A stretch of 35,052 bases of DNA, from contig LJOT01000014.1 in assembly GCA_001672075.1 (NCBI GenBank), forward strand, positions 1 through 35,052, written 5' to 3'. Under the pieces are notes generated by a model that worked only from the letters and a program-made list of their open reading frames with translations, was not told where the DNA came from and ran no database searches. Origin of the DNA: Anabaena sp. CRKS33. Lineage in GTDB: Bacteria; Cyanobacteriota; Cyanobacteriia; Cyanobacteriales; Nostocaceae. Of this stretch, positions 8,005 through 15,353 are shown piece by piece. Every line of letters starts with the position of its first letter. Position 1 is the first letter of the stretch. Made by a program: the position numbers and the translations under genes.

Positions 8005-11000
8005 ATGGTATACGTCAAGCGCGTTGAACTTACCAATTTCAAGTCCTTCGGTGGTACTACTTCTGTACCTCTACTACCGGGTTGTACTGTCATATCTGGT
8101 CCCAATGGTTCTGGAAAATCAAATATTCTTGATGCTTTGCTGTTTTGTTTAGGCCTGTCTAGTTCTAAGGGTATGCGGGCAGAACGTTTACCGGATTTGG
8201 TTAATAACGCTCAAAAACATCAAGGACGTTCAGCACTGGAAGCTAGTGTAACTGTAACTTTTGATATTTCGGATGTCTCTCGCAGAGACGCAGAGGCGCG
8301 GAGGGAGGAGGAAGAGGAGGAAGTAGGGGAAGTAGAAGAAAATCCAAAATCCAAAATCCAAAGTCCAAAATCCTCTGACTGGAGTGTTACCCGTCGGTTG
8401 CGTGTGTCTCAACAGGGTGGTTATACGTCTAATTATTATATTAATGGTGTACCTTGTACTCTGACTGAGTTACATGAGGATTTGGAGAGATTGCGGATTT
8501 ATCCTGAAGGTTATAATGTGGTTTTACAGGGTGATGTTACTAGTATTATCTCGATGAATGGCCGCGAACGTCGAGAAATTATTGATGAGTTGGCCGGGGT
8601 GGCAACTTATGATCGTAAGATCGTTCAAGCTAAGTCAACTTTGGATGAGGTCAAGGATCGGGAAGATAGTTGTCGGATTATTCAAACTGAGTTAACTGTA
8701 CAATGTGAGCGACTTTATCAAGATCAGGCTAAGGCTCAGAAGTATCAACAGCTACGGACGGAATTTCTGGAAAAGCAATCTTGGGAAGCGGTTCTATCTT
8801 GGCGTTCTCTGCAATTACAACAGGAAAAGCTGGTTTCACAGGTTGAAGAAGGCGATCGCAATTTCAGAGATTTTACTAATCAGTTAGCAACAGTTAATAC
8901 TCAAATTGAGGAGAAAAATACTGAATTAGAACAACGCAATCTCCGGGTTAAGGCTTTGGGTGAGGAGGAACTTTTAGCAGTTCAATCTCATCTTGCTATT
9001 CAAGAAGCGGAACGCAAACAACTCCAACGTCAGCACAAAGAGTTAGAAGCTTTTATTCAAGAATCTACAAAACGTTTAAATCAAACCTATCAGGAAATTC
9101 AACAATATCAACTCTCTTTAGAGGAGGCTAAAAAAAGTCATATTGTAGAGACGTTCCATGTAGCGTCTTTACAATCAGAACGTGATACCGCTCAACAAAA
9201 TTTAGAAAGTTCTCGTCAAGCTGCGGCGGAGGTTGCTAGTGCTTCAGAAGCTTGGGTACAACAACAAACGGAACTAAATCGGAATATAGAATCTTTACTA
9301 CATATTCTTGAACCTCAACGCACGGAACAAGCTCAATTACAAGAACGCAATACTCAATTACAACTGCTGATTTCTGAACAATCTCAATTAATAGCCACTT
9401 TACAACCGGAATTAACTCAAAAACAAGTTGAATTTGCACAAATCGAAACAGAATTTAATGCTGCTAGTTTACCTATTCAGAATTTAGCGGAAAATCTCAC
9501 CGCCACAGAACAAGAGTTACAAATTCAACAAGATACTCAAAAGCGGCTTTTACAAGAACAACGGGAGAAACAACGTCAGTTAGATAAATTGGAAGCCCAA
9601 ACTCAAGCTCAACAAGAAATACAAGGAACACAAGCTAGTAAGGTAATTTTACAGTCAGAAATGCCCGGTTTGTGTGGTTTGGTGGTGCAGTTGGGGAAGG
9701 TTGAACCTAACTATCAATTAGCATTGGAAACCGCTGCTGGTGGTCGTTTGGGGTATATTGTTGTGGAAGATGATAGTGTGGCTTCTGCGGGAATTGAACT
9801 ATTAAAACAAAAAAAGGCGGGAAGGGCGACTTTTTTACCTTTGAATAAAATTAAAGTCCCTAAATTTACTCAGGATGCAACTCTGCGTTTAGCTGATGGT
9901 TTTATTAATTATGCCGTAAATTTGGTAGAATGCGATCGCCGTTATCTAGATGTTTTTACTTATGTTTTTGGTAATACGGTGATTTTTGCTTCTCTTGCTC
10001 AAGCGCGAAAAAATATCGGACTCTATCGCATTGTCACCTTACAAGGGGAATTATTAGAAACAAGTGGAGCAATGACGGGAGGTAGTAGTAGCCAGCGTTC
10101 CTCTTTGCGGTTTGAAAAAAGTGAAACTGGGGAAGGGGAAGAAGTAGGAAATTTAAAAACTCGTTTAATGGATATTGATCGCATTTTAGAACGTTGTGGA
10201 GAAGCCATTAATACTTTAGCAACTTCCATGAAAACCCTTGGTCAAGAATTAACAGAAGCACGTCAAGCTAGGAGAGAACAACAATTATATTTAGAACAAT
10301 TAAATAAAGAGATTAAGAATTTAACAAGCCAACTAGAAAATACTCGCAGTCAACTTTCCCAAAATACGCAAAAATTCACAGTTGCACAATCCCGTTTAGA
10401 AGTTTTAAATCGGGAATTACCGGAACAAGAAACTCAATTACAACAATTGAGACTGATATTAACTGATTTAGAATCTTCCCAAACTCCCAAAGAATGGCAA
10501 CAAATCCAAAGTACCATGAAAATGCAAGAACAGGAATTGCAACAACGGGAAACAGCGCTAAGGGATGGACAACAACAGTTAAAAAACTTAGAAAATCAAC
10601 AACAGCGGTTACAAGAAAAAATAGAAGAATCCCAAGCGCGAGTTAGTCAATATCAACAGGAAGAAACAACCAGTAAACAGCAAGCAGCAACAGTCAATAA
10701 CCAAATTGAAGAATTAAATCATTTAATTGCTGTCAATGAGAGTAATTTGCACAAATTGGCAGAAAATTTAGGAGAAGAGAAGAAAAATCGGGATCTGACA
10801 GAAACAGAATTGCGATCGCTCTTATTGCGTCAACAGCAATTACAATGGGAAATAGAGAAACTGGCACAAACCCAGGAAAAACGTCGAGAAGACTTAACAG
10901 CGCTACAAACCCAGTTACGAGACTTAGGTGCAGAATTACCCAGTCCCTTGCCAGAAATTCCTGGTAAAGTTAATTTAGAAGACCTACAAAAAGAATTACG

Positions 11001-11628
11001 GAGTTTAAGCAAACGGTTACAGTCCATGGAACCTGTAAATATGTTGGCCTTGGAAGAATACGATAAAGTCAAAGGTCGTCTCCAAGAACTTACCGAAAAA
11101 TTAGAGACCTTAGAAGGGGAACGAACAGAGTTATTATTAAGAATTGAAAACTTTACCACCCTCCGTCAAAAAGCATTTAAAGAAGCCTTCGACGCGGTTA
11201 ACGAAAATTTCCAATCAATTTTTGCCATTTTATCAGATGGGGACGGTTATTTGCAACTAGATAATCCCGAAGATCCCTTTAACAGTAGCTTAAACCTAGT
11301 CGCACACCCCAAAGGTAAACCCGTCCAACGTTTAGCTTCCATGTCTGGGGGGGAAAAGTCCTTAACTGCGTTGAGTTTTATATTCTCCCTCCAGCGTTAT
11401 CGTCCTTCTCCATTTTACGCCTTTGATGAGGTAGATATGTTTTTAGATGGGTCAAATGTGGAACGATTAGCGAGAATGATTAAACAACAGGCAGAACAGG
11501 CACAGTTTATAGTTGTGAGCTTGCGCCGTCCGATGATAGAATCAGCACAACGGACAATTGGTGTAACTCAGGCTAGAGGTGCTTATACTCAAGTTTTGGG
11601 TATTAAGTTGCAATCATCTGACCATTGA
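8005..11628 (+). CDS. smc: Chromosome segregation protein SMC (with two in-frame repeat insertions)
   Basis: Start chosen at 8005 (MVYVKRVELTNFKSFGG), where SMC homology begins; this gives 1207 residues. The head P-loop is GPNGSGKS (32-39). Long Gln/Glu-rich coiled coils flank a hinge beginning near residue 553 (GLCGLVVQLGKVEPNY) and including GGRLGYIVVEDD. The C-terminal head has the ABC signature MSGGEKSLTALSF from residue 1113 and a Walker B with Asp1141-Glu1142 in AFDEVDMF. SMC compacts and segregates chromosomes with ScpA/ScpB. All catalytic motifs are intact. Two stretches look foreign: residues about 91-124 (Arg/Glu-rich, then NPKSKIQSPKS) in the N-terminal head, and about 380-390 (VETFHVASL) in the first coiled coil. 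Both coincide with dispersed intergenic repeats in the DNA. Confidence 0.95.
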   Translation: MVYVKRVELTNFKSFGGTTSVPLLPGCTVISGPNGSGKSNILDALLFCLGLSSSKGMRAERLPDLVNNAQKHQGRSALEASVTVTFDISDVSRRDAEARREEEEEEVGEVEENPKSKIQSPKSSDWSVTRRLRVSQQGGYTSNYYINGVPCTLTELHEDLERLRIYPEGYNVVLQGDVTSIISMNGRERREIIDELAGVATYDRKIVQAKSTLDEVKDREDSCRIIQTELTVQCERLYQDQAKAQKYQQLRTEFLEKQSWEAVLSWRSLQLQQEKLVSQVEEGDRNFRDFTNQLATVNTQIEEKNTELEQRNLRVKALGEEELLAVQSHLAIQEAERKQLQRQHKELEAFIQESTKRLNQTYQEIQQYQLSLEEAKKSHIVETFHVASLQSERDTAQQNLESSRQAAAEVASASEAWVQQQTELNRNIESLLHILEPQRTEQAQLQERNTQLQLLISEQSQLIATLQPELTQKQVEFAQIETEFNAASLPIQNLAENLTATEQELQIQQDTQKRLLQEQREKQRQLDKLEAQTQAQQEIQGTQASKVILQSEMPGLCGLVVQLGKVEPNYQLALETAAGGRLGYIVVEDDSVASAGIELLKQKKAGRATFLPLNKIKVPKFTQDATLRLADGFINYAVNLVECDRRYLDVFTYVFGNTVIFASLAQARKNIGLYRIVTLQGELLETSGAMTGGSSSQRSSLRFEKSETGEGEEVGNLKTRLMDIDRILERCGEAINTLATSMKTLGQELTEARQARREQQLYLEQLNKEIKNLTSQLENTRSQLSQNTQKFTVAQSRLEVLNRELPEQETQLQQLRLILTDLESSQTPKEWQQIQSTMKMQEQELQQRETALRDGQQQLKNLENQQQRLQEKIEESQARVSQYQQEETTSKQQAATVNNQIEELNHLIAVNESNLHKLAENLGEEKKNRDLTETELRSLLLRQQQLQWEIEKLAQTQEKRREDLTALQTQLRDLGAELPSPLPEIPGKVNLEDLQKELRSLSKRLQSMEPVNMLALEEYDKVKGRLQELTEKLETLEGERTELLLRIENFTTLRQKAFKEAFDAVNENFQSIFAILSDGDGYLQLDNPEDPFNSSLNLVAHPKGKPVQRLASMSGGEKSLTALSFIFSLQRYRPSPFYAFDEVDMFLDGSNVERLARMIKQQAEQAQFIVVSLRRPMIESAQRTIGVTQARGAYTQVLGIKLQSSDH
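8278..8377 (+). repeat. Intergenic-type repeat inserted in frame in smc
   Basis: The first part (CTCGCAGAGACGCAGAGG) matches text common between cyanobacterial genes. The second part is four or five units of AATCCAA, the reverse complement of the TTTGGAT heptamers at 18418-18567. It is translated as part of the SMC head between the strand VTVTFDIS and the strand WSVTRRLRV, where other SMC proteins have only a short loop. Confidence 0.75.
9144..9173. repeat. Palindromic repeat inserted in frame in smc coiled coil
   Basis: Thirty nucleotides with imperfect inverted arms: TGTAGAGACG on the left and CGTCTTTACA on the right, joined by TTCCATGTAG. The arms resemble the GTAGAGACGTTCCATGGAAC-type palindrome that I recall as widespread between genes in cyanobacteria. 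Thirty is a multiple of three and the frame stays open. Confidence 0.55.
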
Positions 11629-11665
11629 ATTAGTACACAGAATTGCGTAAGATAGATAATTGTGA

Positions 11666-11696
11666 AGCGATAGCGAAGCGCTCCGCAGGAATCGCT
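11666..11696. repeat. Small palindromic element (AGCGAT...ATCGCT)
   Basis: AGCGATAGCGAAGCG followed by CTCCGCAGGAATCGCT. Similar elements with the same ends lie at 11751-11775, 13637-13668 and 14591-14618. They look like members of a cyanobacterial dispersed repeat family and none is inside a gene. Confidence 0.5.
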
Positions 11697-11710
11697 GTAT
11701 AAGAAATCAT

Positions 11711-11739
11711 TAAAGCGGACAATATTGTGGTATTTTGGT
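11711..11739. repeat. Dispersed repeat, copy 1 (pairs with 14564-14592)
   Basis: The sequence begins TAAAGCGGACAATATTGTGG and ends TATTTTGGT. It matches the copy at 14564-14592 with only a handful of differences over 29 bases. In both places a small palindromic element follows closely on the right. Confidence 0.55.
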
Positions 11740-11989
11740 TTTGAGTTGGGGGCGATGCTTGCTGAAGCTATCGCTTGTTTGTCAAATGTGCCATTACAGG
11801 ATGTTTGAAAAGTGGTATCTCGTAATTTCCATCACATTTTTACCCCCTTTATCAAAGCTACGGTGTACACACAAGCCTTCAGAAGGGTAGGGTTAGCGAT
11901 GGTTAAAAATACTTTGATACATCAATCACGACTTTTTAAACACCCTCTTAAACTTCAAAGAAAAATCTTGATAATTAAAGAGTAATGAA

Positions 11990-13522
11990 ATGAAAAAAAT
12001 TTTGGATTTCTCCCATGCTGAAGCACGAAGATTTTTTCTAAAAGAAGAAAGCTACTACAACTTTGACTTACCAAAATACTTTGTCTTTGAGAAACTTCTT
12101 GAGCAGATATCTCAAGAGATCCAAGAAAAGTCTCTATCTGACTACTATGGAAACTATGTTGACGCTGGAAAAACAAAAGCAACCTACCCTTATGATTACG
12201 AAAATGTCAATCACAGGTTTATAAACAATAAGGATGGTAAATTTGCTTGGAGACCCCTTCAGTTAATTCATCCTGCAATTTATGTATCCCTTGTCTATAA
12301 AATTTCAAAGGAAGAGAATTGGACTGTAATCGTAAATAAAATGAATGAATTTAGGAGCAATTCAAAAATTAGATGTCTTAGCCTTCCTGTCGAGAGTGAT
12401 GATAAACTGTCAGATATGGCAACTACTGTAAGCAATTGGTGGCATTCCGTAGAGCAAGGATCAATTGAACTAGCTCTTAAATATCAGTATGTACAACATA
12501 CTGATATTTCTGACTGTTATGGTTCTATATATACTCATTCAATAGCATGGGCTTTACATACAAGGGAAGTTGCTAAGAATGAAAGAAATGGCAAAGGCAA
12601 AAATCTAATTGGTAATGTTATTGATTCCTGCATCAAAGATATGTCGTTTGGGCAAACAAATGGAATTCCACAAGGCAGTGTCTTGATGGATTTTATCGCT
12701 GAAATTGTATTAGGTTATGCAGATTTAGAATTGTCTCAAAAAATACATGACACATCTATAGATGATTATGAAATCTTAAGATATAGAGATGATTATAGGA
12801 TTTTTACAAACAACCCACAAGATGGTGATTTAATACTAAAGCTTTTAACTGAAATTCTTATGGATTTAGGTCTAAAATTAAATCCACAAAAGACGCTTGC
12901 TTCCAATCATGTAATTCCAAATTCCATCAAGCAAGATAAATTAGACTGGATTAAAAGTCAAAAGAAGATTACAAACTTACAAGAACACCTACTTCTTATT
13001 CATGACTTTTCATGCAAACACCCTAATTCTGGAAGCTTAAGTAAAGCACTAGATAAGTTTTTTGCTCGAATTAAAAGATTAAAAAATAATAATAGAGATG
13101 ATGTTTTAGTTTTAATCAGTATTCTTGTAGATATAATGTTCAAAAATCCAAGAATTTATCCGATTGGTGCAGCCATACTTAGTAAATTCCTTTCTTTGAT
13201 TAATTCCGGTGATGAGAAAATCGAAATTATTAATGCTATCATTAGCAAATTCAGGCTTTTGCCAAACATAGGCTATCTTGAAATCTGGATTCAAAGAATT
13301 GTGCTAAAAACTGGTTATAAAATTCCCTTTGACGAGCCAATATGTAAGAAATTAAATGATGCAAATGTTTCATTATGGAATTCAGACTGGTTGAATAATA
13401 ATAAACTCAAACAACTTATCACTAATTGCTCAATAGTTGAAAGAAAAATTATCGAGGAGATGGACGAAGTAATAGAAGAAGAAGAAGTAAGTCTTTTTGG
13501 TAGCAAAAATAGATACTTGTAG
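11990..13522 (+). CDS. Reverse transcriptase of the UG/DRT/Abi type (candidate antiviral defence)
   Basis: The 510-residue protein has reverse transcriptase motifs in order: HTDISDCYGSIYTHSI with Asp172 and Asp175 (motif A), NGIPQGS at 224-230 (motif B), ILRYRDDYRIF with the catalytic pair Asp267-Asp268 (motif C, YRDD rather than YADD) and LGLKLNPQKT at 293-302 (motif D). There is no group II maturase/X domain, no retron-type msr-msd recognised beside it and no diversity-generating template/variable repeat. The C-terminal third (about 330-490) is predicted helical, like the alpha-repeat part of class 1 UG and Abi enzymes. Known UG/DRT proteins block phage by making DNA, some without an external template. 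Which UG class this belongs to (DRT4-like is one possibility) needs a phylogeny. It is very AT-rich compared with smc, suggesting transfer. It stands alone, with relic toxin-antitoxin genes downstream. Confidence 0.85.
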   Translation: MKKILDFSHAEARRFFLKEESYYNFDLPKYFVFEKLLEQISQEIQEKSLSDYYGNYVDAGKTKATYPYDYENVNHRFINNKDGKFAWRPLQLIHPAIYVSLVYKISKEENWTVIVNKMNEFRSNSKIRCLSLPVESDDKLSDMATTVSNWWHSVEQGSIELALKYQYVQHTDISDCYGSIYTHSIAWALHTREVAKNERNGKGKNLIGNVIDSCIKDMSFGQTNGIPQGSVLMDFIAEIVLGYADLELSQKIHDTSIDDYEILRYRDDYRIFTNNPQDGDLILKLLTEILMDLGLKLNPQKTLASNHVIPNSIKQDKLDWIKSQKKITNLQEHLLLIHDFSCKHPNSGSLSKALDKFFARIKRLKNNNRDDVLVLISILVDIMFKNPRIYPIGAAILSKFLSLINSGDEKIEIINAIISKFRLLPNIGYLEIWIQRIVLKTGYKIPFDEPICKKLNDANVSLWNSDWLNNNKLKQLITNCSIVERKIIEEMDEVIEEEEVSLFGSKNRYL

Positions 13523-13538
13523 TGCGATCGCCGATCTC

Positions 13539-13641
13539 GTAGGGTGCGTTAATGAAATGTAACGCACCTTATTTATTACTGGCACAAAAGCGATTTTTTC
13601 GGAGTAACTTCTCAAGAGAAAGTCAAAATCATATCAGTGCG
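13539..13641. repeat. Long direct repeat, left copy
   Basis: This 103-bp sequence is nearly identical to 15483-15584. The first 26 and the last 51 bases match exactly; the middle (about 25 bases) is diverged. It starts with the palindrome GTAGGGTGCGTTA...TAACGCACC and ends ATCATATCAGTGCG. The two copies enclose the toxin-antitoxin genes. Confidence 0.9.
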
Positions 13642-13668
13642 TAAGCGTTGCGCGACTTAGGAATCGCT
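13637..13668. repeat. Small palindromic element
   Basis: GTGCGTAAGCGTTGCGCGAC followed by TTAGGAATCGCT. The same left half (GTGCGTAAGCGTTGCGC) recurs at 14591, also ending in GAATCGC. Confidence 0.5.
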
Positions 13669-13746
13669 CATAGGTTAAATTGATAAAGTGCGATAGGGAA
13701 CAGTGATGTTATGATTTTCAGAGCAAGCGTTAGAGGATAAGACACG

Positions 13747-13956
13747 ATGAAAAATCGCATCTTGACAGTTATTTTGTACAAAGAAGATGATGTTTACATT
13801 GCTGAATGTCCAGAAGTTGGCACAGTAGATCAAGGGGAAACGATCGAGCAGGCGATCGCTGGTTTGAAAGAAGCTACACGGCTTTACCTAGAGGAATTTT
13901 CCTGACCAGAAATATCTCCGAGATTTGTTACCAGTATTGAGGTTAGTTATACCTAA
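13747..13956 (+). pseudogene. Eroded HicB-family antitoxin gene (premature TGA)
   Basis: From ATG 13747 the frame encodes 52 residues beginning MKNRILTVILYKEDDVYIAE and containing CPEVGTVDQGETIEQAI, a clear HicB/UPF0150 N-terminal fold, then meets TGA at 13903-13905. The same frame continues without further stops as PEISPRFVTSIEVSYT to TAA at 13954-13956. This makes the family's usual length of about 70 residues if the TGA were a sense codon. HicB proteins neutralise the HicA mRNA interferase and repress the operon. With the stop, the last strand is lost. The following hicA is also degenerate, so the pair is most likely dead. Readthrough cannot be excluded. Confidence 0.75.
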
Positions 13957-13990
13957 GCTGCCATGAATCTCAAGTAAAGAGGCAATTGTA
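13949..13990 (+). pseudogene. Degenerate hicA start region
   Basis: Overlapping the end of the relic hicB, the frame beginning with ATA at 13949 reads (I)PKLP-stop-ISSKEAIV. This matches the usual HicA opening MPKLPxISGKEAI if ATG became ATA and CGA became TGA. After about 14 codons the similarity ends (GWIDQVRS) and no HicA histidine motif follows. I read it as the truncated remains of the toxin partner. The short length limits certainty. Confidence 0.5.
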
Positions 13991-14064
13991 GGTTGGATTG
14001 ATCAAGTGCGATCTGTAAATAGCCGTTTTGCGCCAATTTTGGTGATATACTTATTGAAAACATA

Positions 14065-14070
14065 TATAAT
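14065..14070 (+). promoter_or_regulatory. Candidate -10 box before hicBA
   Basis: TATAAT lies 8 nt before the hicB ATG, so transcription would start at or very near the start codon (short or no leader). No ribosome-binding sequence is visible, which fits a leaderless message. No clear -35 box. Confidence 0.3.
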
Positions 14071-14078
14071 GTGCAACT

Positions 14079-14303
14079 ATGAATTTTAAATTAACTAAAG
14101 TATTCAAGAAAGTCTCTGAAGGCTACATAGGTTTTGTCGAAGAACTGCCTGGAGCAAATACTCAAGCTGATACTCTTGATGAAGCAAGAGTTAATCTGGA
14201 GGAAGCTATTGAGTTGGTACTTGAAGCTAACCGCTTTTTAACAGAGGAACTACTTCAAGATCAGGACGTTATTCGTGAACCTATTTTTTTATCAGTTGCA
14301 TGA
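14079..14303 (+). CDS. hicB: HicB-family antitoxin
   Basis: The 74-residue protein has the small HicB/UPF0150 fold: strands MNFKLTKVFKKVSEGYIGFV and EELPGANTQADT followed by the helix LDEARVNLEEAIELVLEANR. It should bind and inhibit the HicA toxin encoded immediately downstream. Its stop overlaps the hicA start by 4 nt (ATGA at 14300-14303), indicating translational coupling with antitoxin first. It lacks the extra C-terminal DNA-binding domain of longer HicB proteins, so autoregulation would need another element. It lies between the two 102-bp direct repeats. Confidence 0.82.
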   Translation: MNFKLTKVFKKVSEGYIGFVEELPGANTQADTLDEARVNLEEAIELVLEANRFLTEELLQDQDVIREPIFLSVA

Positions 14304-14494
14304 AGCGTCTAGACTTAATTCGTCATCTTGAAGCCAATGGTTGTGAGTTTTTAAGAGAAGGTGGTAGCCATACTATTTATGTCAATCGGGCTGCACAGAG
14401 ATCAACGTCTATTCCACGCCATCGTGAGATTAACAACTTACTTGCTAGAAAGATATGCCGCGATTTACAAGTGCCAGATCCAAATATAACCTAA
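14300..14494 (+). CDS. hicA: HicA-family mRNA interferase toxin
   Basis: The 64-residue product has the double-stranded-RNA-binding-like HicA fold: helix RLDLIRHLEANGC, strand EFLREGGSHTIYVN with the catalytic His24 in GGSH, and helix REINNLLARKICRDL. HicA cleaves mRNA and stops growth when not bound by HicB. The frame is intact, unlike the relic pair 150 nt upstream, so this is likely a working module. It overlaps hicB by 4 nt. Confidence 0.85.
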   Translation: MKRLDLIRHLEANGCEFLREGGSHTIYVNRAAQRSTSIPRHREINNLLARKICRDLQVPDPNIT

Positions 14495-14563
14495 CACTTC
14501 CTGCACAGGAATAGCGATCGCCAAATCAAGAAATTGATAGGGGGTCTATGTATAATAAAGTAT

Positions 14564-14592
14564 TAAATCGGAAAATATTGTGATATTTTGGT
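14564..14592. repeat. Dispersed repeat, copy 2 (pairs with 11711-11739)
   Basis: TAAATCGGAAAATATTGTGA followed by TATTTTGGT, then directly by a small palindromic element (14591-14618). It lies in the gap between hicA and the tumE-like gene. Confidence 0.55.
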
Positions 14593-14708
14593 GCGTAAGC
14601 GTTGCGCTCCGAATCGCCTGTTGGGTTTAAGTGTAATCGGCGAATCACTCAACTGTGCCGTTCGGATCATAATATTGCTACTCGATAGAAGTTAAATATA
14701 TTGCTACA

Positions 14709-15003
14709 ATGCAATATATGAAGGCCACTCTAATCGCCAAAGCAAAAGAAGTTCATGACGACGGATCAATCGTCGAGGTTGTTATATGGGAATTACCAGA
14801 ACCAACACCACCAAGTACACATAAATACAAATGCAGATTATTTTACGGGCAGAATGGAAAATGTAGAATTAGATATGACAACGAACGCACAAAAAGGAGA
14901 TAATAAACATATAAACTCACACGAAAGCGATTACAACTTCACAAGCATTGATAAATTGCTTGAGGATTTTGAAAAAGACATTGAAACCTGGAGTGAATCA
15001 TGA
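14709..15003 (+). pseudogene. TumE-family (DUF6516) toxin gene with a one-base frameshift
   Basis: The first frame, from ATG 14709 (or 14718, MKATLIAKAKEVHDDG), encodes the N-terminal two thirds, including VEVVIWELPEP and KYKCRLFYG, and stops at 14901-14903. The next frame continues with GDNKHINSHESDYNFTSIDK and LLEDFEKDIETW to the stop at 15001-15003. Removing one A from the five-A run at 14891-14895 joins them into one protein of 97 residues, about the usual length for TumE-like toxins. So the gene is disrupted, or expressed only through slippage on the A run. The stop overlaps the start of the antitoxin by 4 nt (ATGA), the expected toxin-first order. Family assignment is from memory of the motif pattern. 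Confidence 0.7.
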
Positions 15004-15353
15004 AAGCAATTATTGAAGTAACCAAGGGTGGTTCTGCAATCCGAGCCGCTCGTCAACAAATTAAAGACTCCGAAATTGGAAAGCCAGTAAATTTTAGACT
15101 TTCATTTGAATCTGCAAAATCACTGTTCAGCGAGCTAACACCTGCTCGACTTGATTTGCTTGATACTTTAAGCAAAATACAGCCATGCAGTATTTACGCA
15201 CTGGCAAAAACAGCCGCAAGAAACTATTCAAACGTACACACAGACGTAAATCGCCTGGAAGAACTGGGATTAATTGAACGGACAGAAGAAGACAAAATCT
15301 CTGTACCGTTTGAATCTGTTGAAATATTCATGCCACTAGCGAAAGCAGCGTGA
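15000..15353 (+). CDS. HVO_A0114-family winged-helix antitoxin (TumA-like)
   Basis: The 117-residue protein has a C-terminal winged helix-turn-helix: LTPARLDLLDTLSKIQPCSI, then YALAKTAARNYSNVHTDVNR (recognition helix region), then LEELGLIERTEEDKI (wing), at roughly 45-103. HVO_A0114-type proteins are commonly encoded just after TumE-family toxins, where they act as antitoxin and probable repressor. Here the toxin frame is broken but this gene is intact, as expected when losing the toxin is harmless and losing the antitoxin is not. It overlaps the toxin stop by 4 nt. Confidence 0.75.
   Translation: MKAIIEVTKGGSAIRAARQQIKDSEIGKPVNFRLSFESAKSLFSELTPARLDLLDTLSKIQPCSIYALAKTAARNYSNVHTDVNRLEELGLIERTEEDKISVPFESVEIFMPLAKAA

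Larger units (their letters stand above)
11629..11989. other. Gene-free 361-bp region upstream of the reverse transcriptase
   Basis: No plausible coding frame. It contains two small palindromic elements (11666-11696 and 11751-11775), both with AGCGAT/ATCGCT-like ends. It also holds a 29-bp sequence (11711-11739) that recurs at 14564-14592, and an 8-bp inverted repeat TATCAAAG (11850-11857) / CTTTGATA (11912-11919). The last could fold RNA just upstream of the reverse transcriptase. A weak ribosome-binding sequence AAAGAG precedes the start at 11990. Confidence 0.6.

Noticed and set aside
11990..13522. Retron, group II intron or diversity-generating retroelement
   Set aside because: No msr/msd-like structure was recognised, there is no maturase or intron boundary, and no template/variable repeat pair nearby.
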